Shown: positions 26,901-36,027, numbered from the stretch's first letter. The stretch: 64,000 bases of DNA from Adhaeribacter arboris (GCF_003023845.1 NZ_PYFT01000001.1:372001-436000); one strand, 5' to 3'. Translations and numbers: made by a program. Notes: generated by a model from the sequence alone, not told the origin.

Positions 26901-28851
26901 GCAAGCCGCCGGTATCCCGATACCTACCGATTTTACCGTGATGGGCATTATTAAATGGCTGCTGGCCGTGTTGGATGTTACCATGGATAAAATCTGGAAA
27001 AAGCTGGAAGAAAAAATTGGTAAAGAAAAAGTAGATAAAATTCGCAAGTTTATAGATAAAGCCGAGCAAATCGCGAATGCCGCCGGTGAGGCCTACGAAT
27101 TTGTGCAGGATGTACGTAAGCGGGGCTTTATGGTAGTTATCGTCGAAAAAATAAAAGAAAAGTTAACAAACGTGTGGGATTTGGTACTCGATTCGGTGAA
27201 AAGCTTTGTGATGGATCAGATTATAAATAAAGCCATCCAGAAGGTATTGAGCATGTTAGATCCTACCGGAATTATGGCCGTGATTAACAGCGCCATTGCC
27301 TTGTACAAAGCCATTCAAAGCTTTATTCGTTACTTGCGGCAAATGCTGGAAATTGTAAACTCGTTCGTGGAAGGAACCTTGGAAATTGCCAAAGGCGCCA
27401 CCAAAAAAGCCGCTAACTTCCTGGAAAATTCTTTGGGCCGCGGGGTCCCCATTGTTATTGGCTTCCTGGCGAACCAGATTGGCTTAAACCTGAGCAGTCG
27501 CCTGCGCGATGCCTTAACTACGGTACGGGAAAAAGTAGATGCCGGACTTACCTGGCTGATTGGTAAGTTGGTAACGATTGTGGAGAAGGTGGTGGAACTG
27601 GGAAGAGCAGCAGCGAAAGCCTTGTTAGAATGGTGGAAGGCCAAAACTAAATTTACAGCAGAAGATCAAGAAGAGCATACCATTTATTTTGAAGGAAGTG
27701 AATCAAATGCTACCCTGATTATTAGGAGTGAGCCTAAACCCTATACTAAGTTTTTAGATAAGTATGAAGAAGAGTTAGGTAGTCAGAAACTTACCAAAGC
27801 TCAAGAAAAAGCGCTGAGCGACGCTCGAAAGAAATCAAAAGAAATTGAAAGAAGACAGCAAGATGAAATTGGAGGAACCACAGACGCCCAAAAAGAGAAA
27901 AACAAACAAAAAAAAGCGGATGACATTCAAAAATTAGTGGATGAGTTAGGTGTTCTTTCTAAACCATTATTTGGTTCGGAAAAACCGAAGGATTGGGAAA
28001 TTAGCCATAATGGCGATGATTCAACATTTGCTACCAAAATGGAAGCTAAACGAATTTATAAAATAGCAGCTATTACGGATAAAGGCTCGGCTCCTACTAA
28101 GAAAGCGCACCCAATATTTGATAAGTTGGCTCTTCGAACCAAAGGTAATGGTTTTTACTATGTTAGAGGACACTTGCTAAATGACAATCTCGGTGGGCCA
28201 GGCCAGTGGAATAATATGACCGCCTTATCTATCAAAGGAAACAGCAATCATATTAGTTCAGTAGAAAGTTTAGTGAAAGCTGCCTTTGATATGAGCGCTG
28301 TGATTCACTACAAGGTAGAACCAAGAGGTACTCATGCCGCCAAAGTTCCAACCAGCAGGGATAAACCTAAGTTTACCCGTATCAGTGACATCGAACTGCA
28401 ATTTTCAAAAGTAAAGGATATTGTTACAGCGGAATCAAAGATCTGTAAGCAATTAAAATGTTCTGCCCATACCATGAAAAAGGAAGGAAATAAGTGGGTA
28501 GACGATAAAGAAATTGTGACTAGCACCGTGGATAATCCCATTGAAACCGATTATTCTACTTACGAAGTTGGGGATTCCATTCCGCTACCAACCGTTAATC
28601 TTACCACGGGAGCAAATAGAGCTAAATTGGCGGATGTAATTGATTTTAGCGGCAACAAAGCAAGTTTCGCGCAAAAAGTATGGAGAATGGTAGATCATAA
28701 AATTGAAACGACAGAAGTAGGATTTGGCACGTATGAAGGCTTGGCTAATTACCAAATAGTAAAAGGTGACGCGGTTGTTTTGAAATTTACAACTGCTGAG
28801 AAAAACTATATCAATGATGAGCTTAAAAATAACAAGAATGTTGTCTTATAA
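23950..28851 (+). CDS. DUF4157 eCIS cargo protein 1 with C-terminal DNA/RNA nuclease-like domain
   Basis: A 1633-residue protein. Residues 1-110 form a leader nearly identical to cargo 2 (FF-containing motifs, then DDPQEKEADAVAEQVMRMPEP). The DUF4157 domain (about 197-272) has an intact HELTH at 264-268. Residues about 450-950 contain three helical repeats of about 141 residues, each with an I/LG-x-DPxT motif (at 520, 661 and 801). A conserved HTIYFEG segment at 1243 precedes the variable end. That end contains RGH (H1408) and LGGPGQWNN...NSNH, the pattern of DNA/RNA non-specific (beta-beta-alpha metal) endonucleases. A putative immunity gene follows after 9 bases. It is probably loaded in the tube lumen. 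Confidence 0.82.
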   Translation: MFSTAEKTVKSAPAIQQKAAGTSFFKKAGEEGFFGAKETAKPENASFFNAPVQAKLKVSSPDDPQEKEADAVAEQVMRMPEPIVSASVENKKEEKLARKEEEEVQSKSEISEINSIQAKEEPEPKLAAKLSSSAIKLARQATEQQESSGNKSDTEYAVSRKNNPLYPASILQRSGRGSPPGAAPFEQTLAASKGEGTAMPDSTRQFMENRFQADFSGVRIHTGSTAESLSSSIQAQAFAHGNDIYFNKGKFSPDSTAGRTLLAHELTHTIQQGASKTNVPAAKRSSVATKKSFPSPVVSRLPSNLSAGQAIRAPEEASCHQEPKIQLKDEADLTPKKAPEIGALPTKTELSTWQVNHKGKLQPAGNTAVPERTAIEEIQPKEEAQEKENATDSSPPFLQKQPVVETPAISTAFRSATEPNSTLSVEPTSIAVPSISPTSAQPISAPENSLSSRAPPIGQISQNASQNVVQCALYDNALARVSEFLTDLPGLADLADPKGWLLGKVRQFASYIPGYRALGVILGHDPITGQEIPRSGRNFLEAGLDIIPGGNLLKQKLEELGILEQAAAWIDTQIDTIKGIVESVRSEFTNAWNAIDAGSILDGPMAIVRNLGNILERALNNIIDFARRAAGELLDIIKKFLLTHIVSFIKEHTSAYELLKVILGKDPITDEPVERNGTNILNALLELGGEEGREQRKQMQETGTFQKAVAWIDRGIAVFGNLYATIRSNFNLIWNVVSIESLLHPVDTFNRIYETFAAPVRQVLDFVRDALVAILGFIKEALMSRLSTWAKTVKGYSLVTVIIGKDPFTNQTVPRTVENMIHGFMSLMDGGEEQFNQMKESGAIARAEQRVKAAVDRLNMTPQYVVQLFLDLWNSFSFADLANPIAAFQRILDRFGEPIGRLIAFVVEIIRIVIDILLQVMQFPTDLIQNIVAKAMQAIEMIKRDPIGFLKNLLRAIKEGFLQFFGNILTHLWNGLKAWFLSEVQAAGIPIPTDFTVMGIIKWLLAVLDVTMDKIWKKLEEKIGKEKVDKIRKFIDKAEQIANAAGEAYEFVQDVRKRGFMVVIVEKIKEKLTNVWDLVLDSVKSFVMDQIINKAIQKVLSMLDPTGIMAVINSAIALYKAIQSFIRYLRQMLEIVNSFVEGTLEIAKGATKKAANFLENSLGRGVPIVIGFLANQIGLNLSSRLRDALTTVREKVDAGLTWLIGKLVTIVEKVVELGRAAAKALLEWWKAKTKFTAEDQEEHTIYFEGSESNATLIIRSEPKPYTKFLDKYEEELGSQKLTKAQEKALSDARKKSKEIERRQQDEIGGTTDAQKEKNKQKKADDIQKLVDELGVLSKPLFGSEKPKDWEISHNGDDSTFATKMEAKRIYKIAAITDKGSAPTKKAHPIFDKLALRTKGNGFYYVRGHLLNDNLGGPGQWNNMTALSIKGNSNHISSVESLVKAAFDMSAVIHYKVEPRGTHAAKVPTSRDKPKFTRISDIELQFSKVKDIVTAESKICKQLKCSAHTMKKEGNKWVDDKEIVTSTVDNPIETDYSTYEVGDSIPLPTVNLTTGANRAKLADVIDFSGNKASFAQKVWRMVDHKIETTEVGFGTYEGLANYQIVKGDAVVLKFTTAEKNYINDELKNNKNVVL

Positions 28852-28860
28852 TTAAAATCT

Positions 28861-29490
28861 ATGCTTATGGAATATAAACAAGTTATCAAAGATTTTAACA
28901 AGGAATTTACTTTGAATTTTAATTTGAACTATACGGATAAAACTTTATCTGAACCAAGTGAGAAGTCGAAAGATGTTCTGAAGAAAAACGGCAAGAATGT
29001 ACATTCATCCTTTATAAAATTTTATTCAGAAGTAGGATCTTATAGTCTGGATTGGCAAAATACCATTGAATTAGAAGCAGATGTAGCGGGTTCCGTTAAA
29101 ATACTGCAGCCGGAAAAAGTCTTATCAGATTGGAAAGAGGTAATTTATTTTGAGGACGATTCTTCTCTTAAGTACTTTAAGGTTTTTGATCAATTTAGTG
29201 AAGATGCTTGCTGCGGCTTTTATACGACAGAATCAAAGTCAGAACCGCACCATGTTTTGTATTACTATGATTTTCATAATGAAGCTTTTTCCTTGCATTT
29301 AGACCTGGAAGGTTATATTCAAATGATGATACTTTCAAAAGGGTTTTTATACTGGCAAAAAGTTTTGCTTGATTATCTAATGAAAAAGGAATCAGGAAAT
29401 ACAAAGTTGATGAAAAATAATCTGCATAAAGTATTTGAAGATTTTGATTTTAAAAATTTTATAGAAAAGTATAAAGCAATTAAACTATAA
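28861..29490 (+). CDS. SUKH (SMI1/KNR4)-like putative immunity protein
   Basis: A 209-residue soluble acidic protein. Its pattern is that of the SUKH superfamily: an F-x-x-FYSEVGSYSLDW segment at about 56-70, a GSVKILQPEKVLSDWKE segment at about 77-94, YFKVFDQFSEDACCGFY at about 103-120, and a late YIQMMILSKGFLYW helix. Many SUKH proteins are immunity proteins that bind nuclease toxins. The gene begins 9 bases after the nuclease-type cargo gene and ends 20 bases before cargo 2, a classical toxin-immunity arrangement. The alternative is a chaperone for cargo loading. The ATG at 28867 (codon 3) could also be the start. Confidence 0.6.
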   Translation: MLMEYKQVIKDFNKEFTLNFNLNYTDKTLSEPSEKSKDVLKKNGKNVHSSFIKFYSEVGSYSLDWQNTIELEADVAGSVKILQPEKVLSDWKEVIYFEDDSSLKYFKVFDQFSEDACCGFYTTESKSEPHHVLYYYDFHNEAFSLHLDLEGYIQMMILSKGFLYWQKVLLDYLMKKESGNTKLMKNNLHKVFEDFDFKNFIEKYKAIKL

Positions 29491-29510
29491 AAATTATTTC
29501 TATTATTTAA

Positions 29511-32500
29511 ATGTTCTCTACCACCGAAAAAACAAGTAAATCTACTCCCGCCATCCAGCAAAAAGCGGCGGATACCAGCTTCTTTAAGAAGACGGGCGAG
29601 GAAGGTTTTTTCGGTAGGAAGGAAACGGCTAAACCAGAGAATACTGCTTTCTTTAACGCGCCGGTGCAAGCCAAATTAAAAGTAAGCAGTCCGGACGACC
29701 CGCAGGAAAAAGAAGCCGATGCCGTAACGGCACAAGTGATGCGGATGCCGGAACCCGTAGTAAGTGCCTCGGTAGAAGAGAAAAAAGAAGAAAAACTTGC
29801 TCGGAGAGAAGAGAAAGAAGTTCAAAGGAACCCGGAAGAACCAACGGTAGTTCCCATTCAAGCCAAAGAAGAAGCGGAACCCAAACTAGCTGCTAAATTA
29901 TCGGCTACGGTTCAACGTTTAGCGCGTAAAGCCGCGGAACAGCAGGATATTTTGGGAAGTAAGGCCAATGCAGATTATACCGTTAATAGAAAAACCAGCT
30001 CGTATTATCCAGCAGAGATAGAACCGCATAGCGGTCGGGGTTCGCCAAATAACGTTGATAAATTTGAACAAACTTTAGCCGCTTCGAAAGGGGGAGGCAG
30101 TGCCTTGCCCAATTCTACCCGGCAGTTTATGGAAAATCGCTTTGGGGCGGATTTCAGTGGCGTACGGATTCATACAGGTTCAACGGCAGAAAACTTAAGC
30201 TCCAGCATTCAGGCGCAGGCTTTTGCGCACGGCAACGATATTTATTTTAACCAAGGTAAGTTCTCCCCGGATTCTGCTTCAGGCTGCACTTTACTGGCGC
30301 ATGAGCTTACCCACACCATTCAGCAAAATTCCAGTTATAAAAATAAAAATATCTCTACCAAACAAACTGCTCAGGCTATTTCAACTAGCAAACTTGCCTT
30401 GCCTTCACAAGCAAGCTTAGTTACAAAACGGGAAATTTCCAGAAAGCAAAGTGATTTATTATATCGGGCACCGGCAGCCGAAACTTCTACTTCTCAATCA
30501 ACTGAAACTGTAGATATATCCAATAAATCAGGAGGTTCGCCTTTACCTGCCGACGCCCAAGAATTTTTTCAGGATTCGTACGGAGCCGATGTGCGTGATA
30601 TCCGTGTGCATGTAGATGCCGAAGCCGCCGCTATCTGCCGGGCCCGGCGGGTTCCGGCTTTTACCCAAGGAGGGCATATTTGTTTCGAACCAGCGCGGTA
30701 TGCCCCAACTACCGAAGAAGGTGGAGCCTTACTGGCGAAACAGGTGTCTCATTCCTTAGCGCAGCGGTCTGTTGCCATTCCCGGTTTACTAAACCAGATT
30801 AATACCGCCCGGCAAGCCGACCATTCGACCAGTGCTCCCGCTAAAAGTAAGCAACCCGAAAACAAGGAACGTACAACCGCAAAAGATAAAAATAAAGCCG
30901 CGTCCAAAGAAAAAGAAGTAAAACCAGCAAAAGGTGTTAGCGTTAAACCCAAGGGCAAACGCCGGCCCAATCAATTGGATGGTCCACCGGTGAAATCCGT
31001 TAAGGCTAATCCCAAGAAATCACCTACTACTCCCGAAGAAGACCCCGCTTTTCAAAAAGCCGTAGGCAAAGCAAAAGCCGCCGCGAAAAATCAAAAACAG
31101 CACGAACCCGCCGACGCCAAAGCGACGGATGCCCAAAAAGCAGCCCCGGCGGCGCCAAAAGAAGCAGAAAGCAAAGCGCAAGAAAGAAAAACCGGTGGCC
31201 TGGATGCGGCCGGAAAAAACGAAAAACCTTTTGATGAAAAATCTTTTAAAGCAGATTTGCTAAAGAAAATTGAGGAAATAACCCCTGAAACCTTAGAGGA
31301 AGCCACCGAATTTAAAGAAAATAATAAAATTGGGGAAGTCAAAAATGTAATGGGAGAAAAAGTCTCTCACGAAAAACAAGCCACCACCGGTCCGGTAACG
31401 CAGGCAGCGGAACAACCCTTGCAAGTAAACGAGGCTGATTCTAAAAAACCTCTGCCTTTGCCGCCTACGCATCCGGGAACAATCCCGGGTAAACCAGTTG
31501 CCCAGGACGCAGCACCAAAACCAAAATTGAACAACGAAATTTCTCTTCAGGAACAAAGTAAATCTTTAGATGATGAGATGAAAGCTCATAACGTTACCGA
31601 AGAGCAATTAACTAAGAGTAACGAACCCAGTTTTGCCGCCGCGCTCTCTGAAAAAAAAGGCGCCCAAAAAGATGCCGCCGAAAAACCGCAACAGTACCGC
31701 AAAGCCGAAGGTTTACTCCTGAACCAGGCCAAGGCTACTGTGCAGGCAGAATCCATTCGTTCGGTAACAAGTATGCATACTGCCCGGGGTAAAAATTTCA
31801 ATGCTGTTGTTCAGCATCAGCAAACTACTAAACAAAAAGACCAGGAACGCCGGGCTGCCGTAGCCAAAGAAATTGAAGCTAAATACGCCGCGACGGAAGA
31901 AAAAGTAAAAAAAGCTTTAGAAGCGGCTGATACCGAGTCGAACCAACTATTTGAGGCGGGTTCGGAAGCTGCTCGCAAAGAATTTGAAGATTATGTGGCC
32001 GAAAGAATGAGCGCCTATAAACGGCGGCGCTACTCCGGCTTTTGGGGTGGTTTACGCTGGGCGAAAGATAAAATCTTTGGGATGCCCGATGAGGTAAACG
32101 CGTTTTATACCCAAGGCCGGCAATTATACCTGAACAAAATGGATCAGGTAATTACCCAGGTAGCGCATACAGTTACCACCAAGCTGAACGAAGCCAAGCA
32201 AGCCATTACCGACGGAAAAAAAGCCATCGACGAGTATGTGAGTCAGTTGCCCAAAGACTTGGTTGAGGTAGGGAAAGAAGCTGCCTCTACTATCCAGGAT
32301 AAATTCGAGGCGCTGGAACAAAGCGTGAATGACAAGCGGGACGAGTTAATAGAGGGCTTGGCTAAGAAATACGTGGACAATGTAAAAAAGCTGGACGACC
32401 GCATTACCGAAATGAAGGAAGCCAATCAAGGCCTGATTGATAAGGCCATCGGCTTCTTGAAGAAAGTCTGGCAGATAATAAAAGATTTGACCAATTTGTT

Positions 32501-34385
32501 TACCAGTATTTTTGCCAAATTAGCCTCTATTATTGGTGTAGTGCTGAGCGACCCGGGTGGTTTCTTCGATAACCTGGGCAAAGCATTTAGCCTGGGCTTC
32601 AACAATTTCAAAAAGAATTTCTTAGGTTACCTGGAACAAGGGTTAATGGATTGGCTGAAAACTAACTTAGGCATTGCCGGTCTAGAAATTCCCAAAAAAT
32701 TTGATCCGGCCGCTATTTTCAGTTTGGCTTTGCAGGTAATGGGCATTACCAAAGAACACATTCGGGAAAGAGCGGTGGCCTTGCTCGGCAAAAGAAAAGT
32801 AGAGTTGCTGGAGGGCGGCGGCGAATTGTTAGCCCGAATTTACAAGGAAGGTTTAGGCGTTATCTGGGATATCATCTACGAAAAGCTCCGCGATTTTAAA
32901 GAAATAGTGTGGGAAGCCATTAAATCTTTCCTGCAAACCAAAATAATTGAAGCCGCCCTCACCTTCTTATTAAGCATGCTGAATCCAATAGGCGCTTTTA
33001 TAAAAGTGTGCATGGCCATTTACGATTTTCTGATGATGCTCGTCCGGTTTAAAGACCGCATTATGGAATTATTGGATACCATTTTAAACGCCGTAACTAA
33101 TATTGCCTCCGGTGCCATTGATGGAGCGGCCAAAGCTATTGAAGGCGCCTTTGCTAAATCTATTCCGGTTATTATTGGTTTCCTGGCCGCCCTCTTGCAT
33201 CTGAACGATATTGCCGCCAAAATAAGAGACATTATTATGCGCGTAAAAGGTAGAGTAGAAAAAGCTATTGATTGGGTTTTGCAAAAAGCAGTTGGGTTAG
33301 TGAAAGGAGTAGGAGGAGCCGTAAAAACAGGAGTGAAAGGATTGCTAAACTGGTTAGGTCTGCGGAAAACTTTTACCAGCGGCACCGCTACTCACACTAT
33401 TTACTTTGCTGGTAACCCTGAAAATCCAGAGTTAATGATTGCCACTAATCCTAAAACCTTTGCGCAAGCCGTAACCGACAGACGGACGGAATTGAGTAAT
33501 GATGATACCATGGACCGGAGTAAAAAAAGTAATTTCCGGAGAAAACTTACCGACGCCGAGAAAACTTATACGGCTATGAATGTACTTAAAGATAGCCTGA
33601 AACAATCCACGGATGAAAAGGAAAAATCGGCTACGCAACGAGAAGTATTCCGGCTAGTAGATAAGATTATAGAAATATTGGTCGAAGTGGGCGTAACCGA
33701 ACACGACGTGAAACGCGAAGTACTTACGGCGCCGGTGCAGGTAGGTGATTTTGTAAAACAAGGCAGCAAGGAGTACGAAATAAAAGAATTAAATGATGCC
33801 GAACAAAGAGTAAAAGCTTTATACTTGGCGGAAGCGGGTGGTACCGCCAACTTTTTATATATCGATTACGGTAAAAGTTACAGCAAAATTCCGCAACCTT
33901 CTCAAATGCCGGTGGACGAGAAATTCCTGAAGTTAAATGCTCAAACGGCCTGGGATTCGTACGCGGAGGCCAACAAAGTGTTGAACTACCGCCGAAGCGG
34001 CTTCCAGCTGAATAACGATGATAATTACCAATGGGAACATACCGTAGAACACAGCACCTTGCGAAATGGTATATTCTCCTCGCGACAAGTTAATTCTCAA
34101 ACGAATTTAGCCTGGGCTTCCACTTCGATTAACCAGGAAGTTAACCGGCTTTATACCACTTACGACCGAAGTAAAATTGATTTTTTACCTAATAACTTAA
34201 AATCCCGGCTTAAAAGACCGAATGACCAGGGAATAGACGAACTGATAAGTATCCGGGAGTATCTTTTGCTAAGCCGGAATTTTGCCGAGCACGAAGAGTT
34301 TAAACGAGCTTATTACCGTTCAAAAGGAGTTTCGGTTAAACCCGGTACTTCTAAGGGCTTTGGCTTTTACCAAGTATTGAGTTAG
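29511..34385 (+). CDS. DUF4157 eCIS cargo protein 2, two DUF4157 copies, unknown C-terminal domain
   Basis: A 1624-residue paralogue of cargo 1. The leader (1-110) and first DUF4157 domain (HELTH at 264-268) are almost the same. A second DUF4157-like domain follows (about 340-420) in which the zinc motif has decayed to KQVSH (410-414). Next comes a Lys/Ala/Pro-rich linker (about 430-700), coiled-coil and helical regions (about 720-1270), and the HTIYF segment at 1295 also found in cargo 1. The end is unrelated to cargo 1 and contains WEH followed by EH (near 1508) and a conserved-looking NSQTNLAW. A nuclease or other His-based enzyme is possible but unproven. No immunity gene follows. Confidence 0.75.
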   Translation: MFSTTEKTSKSTPAIQQKAADTSFFKKTGEEGFFGRKETAKPENTAFFNAPVQAKLKVSSPDDPQEKEADAVTAQVMRMPEPVVSASVEEKKEEKLARREEKEVQRNPEEPTVVPIQAKEEAEPKLAAKLSATVQRLARKAAEQQDILGSKANADYTVNRKTSSYYPAEIEPHSGRGSPNNVDKFEQTLAASKGGGSALPNSTRQFMENRFGADFSGVRIHTGSTAENLSSSIQAQAFAHGNDIYFNQGKFSPDSASGCTLLAHELTHTIQQNSSYKNKNISTKQTAQAISTSKLALPSQASLVTKREISRKQSDLLYRAPAAETSTSQSTETVDISNKSGGSPLPADAQEFFQDSYGADVRDIRVHVDAEAAAICRARRVPAFTQGGHICFEPARYAPTTEEGGALLAKQVSHSLAQRSVAIPGLLNQINTARQADHSTSAPAKSKQPENKERTTAKDKNKAASKEKEVKPAKGVSVKPKGKRRPNQLDGPPVKSVKANPKKSPTTPEEDPAFQKAVGKAKAAAKNQKQHEPADAKATDAQKAAPAAPKEAESKAQERKTGGLDAAGKNEKPFDEKSFKADLLKKIEEITPETLEEATEFKENNKIGEVKNVMGEKVSHEKQATTGPVTQAAEQPLQVNEADSKKPLPLPPTHPGTIPGKPVAQDAAPKPKLNNEISLQEQSKSLDDEMKAHNVTEEQLTKSNEPSFAAALSEKKGAQKDAAEKPQQYRKAEGLLLNQAKATVQAESIRSVTSMHTARGKNFNAVVQHQQTTKQKDQERRAAVAKEIEAKYAATEEKVKKALEAADTESNQLFEAGSEAARKEFEDYVAERMSAYKRRRYSGFWGGLRWAKDKIFGMPDEVNAFYTQGRQLYLNKMDQVITQVAHTVTTKLNEAKQAITDGKKAIDEYVSQLPKDLVEVGKEAASTIQDKFEALEQSVNDKRDELIEGLAKKYVDNVKKLDDRITEMKEANQGLIDKAIGFLKKVWQIIKDLTNLFTSIFAKLASIIGVVLSDPGGFFDNLGKAFSLGFNNFKKNFLGYLEQGLMDWLKTNLGIAGLEIPKKFDPAAIFSLALQVMGITKEHIRERAVALLGKRKVELLEGGGELLARIYKEGLGVIWDIIYEKLRDFKEIVWEAIKSFLQTKIIEAALTFLLSMLNPIGAFIKVCMAIYDFLMMLVRFKDRIMELLDTILNAVTNIASGAIDGAAKAIEGAFAKSIPVIIGFLAALLHLNDIAAKIRDIIMRVKGRVEKAIDWVLQKAVGLVKGVGGAVKTGVKGLLNWLGLRKTFTSGTATHTIYFAGNPENPELMIATNPKTFAQAVTDRRTELSNDDTMDRSKKSNFRRKLTDAEKTYTAMNVLKDSLKQSTDEKEKSATQREVFRLVDKIIEILVEVGVTEHDVKREVLTAPVQVGDFVKQGSKEYEIKELNDAEQRVKALYLAEAGGTANFLYIDYGKSYSKIPQPSQMPVDEKFLKLNAQTAWDSYAEANKVLNYRRSGFQLNNDDNYQWEHTVEHSTLRNGIFSSRQVNSQTNLAWASTSINQEVNRLYTTYDRSKIDFLPNNLKSRLKRPNDQGIDELISIREYLLLSRNFAEHEEFKRAYYRSKGVSVKPGTSKGFGFYQVLS

Positions 34386-34534
34386 AGAGGAAAGCTTTAC
34401 GGGAGGTCACTAAGTTAAAGGAAGCTCCTCACGATAGTTTGTACCAGTATTATTTATCGTATTCATTTTACTGAGATAAAGATTTAGTATTTAAATGCTT
34501 TGGTGAAGAAAACTTAATAGAAATATTTATAATC

Positions 34535-35815
34535 ATGAAACTAGCTTATGCCCGTCGTTATCGCCGCCCGGTATCCCGATCCCGGGAAACCGCCAAAAAA
34601 GACAACCAACAGGAGCCCGCTTTTTTTGCGGCCCCTTCGCCTCAGAGCTTCTTTAAACCAAATGCAGCCCTTCAACGGAAATGTGACCATTGCGCAGCCG
34701 AAGACAAAAAAGTAAGGCGCCAAACCGATGTAAAGGAAGAAAAGAAACTCCAAAAAATGAGCGACAAAAAAGAAGAGGAGAAAAAACTGCAAAAAATGAC
34801 GGATAAGAAAGAAGAAGAAAAAAAGATTCAAAAGGTAGAAGAGAAAAAAGAAGAAAAGAAACTGCAAAAACAGGACGAGAAAAAAGAAGAAAAGACCTTA
34901 GCTAAAAAAAACGAGGCGCCCGAGGAAAAGAAATTAGATAAAAAAGAAAGTAATACATCTACTACTGCTTTAGCCCAAACCAGTAATTATGTGGCTTCGC
35001 TTGGCAGCAAAGGCAGCGCTTTGCCCGCCGAAACGCAGCAGTTTTTTGCTCAGCGCATGGGTTACGATTTTAGCCAGGTAAGAATCCATACCAATACTGA
35101 AGCCGAACAATCCGCCAAAGATATGAACGCGAAAGCGTATGCGGTAGATAATCATGTCGTGTTTAATCAAGGGCAATACAATCCGAATTCGCAGGCAGGA
35201 AAAAAACTATTGGCCCACGAGCTTACCCACGTGGTGCAGCAAAAGAATAATAACCAGGAACTGGTAAGCAGAGCTACCGAAAAAGCCTTGAATCGAATGG
35301 CCGAAAGCCAAACTAGCAGCAGTAACGGTAAGGCAACAAATACCCCAAATAAAATTGCCTACGGTTGCGAAGGAGTAGAGGTAGAAGGTAAAACCGAAGC
35401 CAACTATACCGATTCGTATACTTCTACGGGCACCACCACGCCCTCCACGAAGTGTGAAGATTGTCCCGATGACTGTGTTTCGGCGAATGGTAACGTACTA
35501 TCGGACTTTAAAGCTAACCCGGTGGTTACGTTGCCGGATGTGCCCGATGGTTTAAGCGAATGCGAAACTAAAGCCGTGGCTAAATTCATTAACACCACCC
35601 TAAAGAACCACGAATTAAAGCACGTGGCCGCGTTTAAGACCTATAATGGCAAGGTAAAAACCCCTTATAAGTACCTGGGCTGTCAGAGTGGACTGGACGC
35701 GCATATTCAATCCATCCACGAAGATTTAAATACCAAACGAACAGAAGCGGCCAACGCCAAAAGCGACAAACTAGACCCATTTCATCCGACAATTCCCTGT
35801 AAATGCGATGAGTAA
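34535..35815 (+). CDS. DUF4157 cargo protein 3 with a second HExxH motif
   Basis: A 426-residue protein. The N-terminus carries a FF-containing leader and a CDHC motif (about residues 50-53), then a long Lys/Glu-rich repeat (about 65-140) of the type KKEEKKLQK that should form a charged helix. A DUF4157 domain with HELTH at 228-232 follows. The C-terminal part has two CxxC-like pairs and a second zinc-protease-type motif HELKH at 359-363, reminiscent of DUF922-like peptidases. It could be a protease effector or a processing enzyme for the larger cargoes. It lies between cargo 2 and the AAA+ ATPase gene. Confidence 0.75.
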   Translation: MKLAYARRYRRPVSRSRETAKKDNQQEPAFFAAPSPQSFFKPNAALQRKCDHCAAEDKKVRRQTDVKEEKKLQKMSDKKEEEKKLQKMTDKKEEEKKIQKVEEKKEEKKLQKQDEKKEEKTLAKKNEAPEEKKLDKKESNTSTTALAQTSNYVASLGSKGSALPAETQQFFAQRMGYDFSQVRIHTNTEAEQSAKDMNAKAYAVDNHVVFNQGQYNPNSQAGKKLLAHELTHVVQQKNNNQELVSRATEKALNRMAESQTSSSNGKATNTPNKIAYGCEGVEVEGKTEANYTDSYTSTGTTTPSTKCEDCPDDCVSANGNVLSDFKANPVVTLPDVPDGLSECETKAVAKFINTTLKNHELKHVAAFKTYNGKVKTPYKYLGCQSGLDAHIQSIHEDLNTKRTEAANAKSDKLDPFHPTIPCKCDE

Positions 35816-35821
35816 GTATTA

Positions 35822-36026
35822 GGTTACAGGTTTCAAGTTGCAGGTTGGAAAGTTGGCATTTATAAGTTTTCTTTTTGACAGAACACAATAAACTACACCA
35901 GATCAAACAATTGCCCTAATCTTATGCTTACTTTTTACCGGAAACCTATAACTTACAACCTATAACCTGCAACTTTCCAACCTGGCAACTTTTCAACTTT
36001 CCAATTTGTAACCTGCAACTTACCAC
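35822..36026. repeat. inverted tracts of 7-base-period GTTGCAGG-like repeats
   Basis: Downstream of cargo 3 a tract GTTACAGGTTTCAAGTTGCAGG runs with a period near 7. Upstream of the ATPase gene (about 35945-36024) the complementary form appears (CAACCTATAACCTGCAACTT and so on). The two tracts could fold into one long stem-loop. Confidence 0.55.
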
Positions 36027-36027
36027 A

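Noticed and set aside
34541-34867. Minus-strand frame rich in Phe and Leu, looking like a membrane protein
   Set aside because: It is the antisense of the Lys/Glu-rich repeat of cargo 3, which produces Phe/Leu-rich artefacts.
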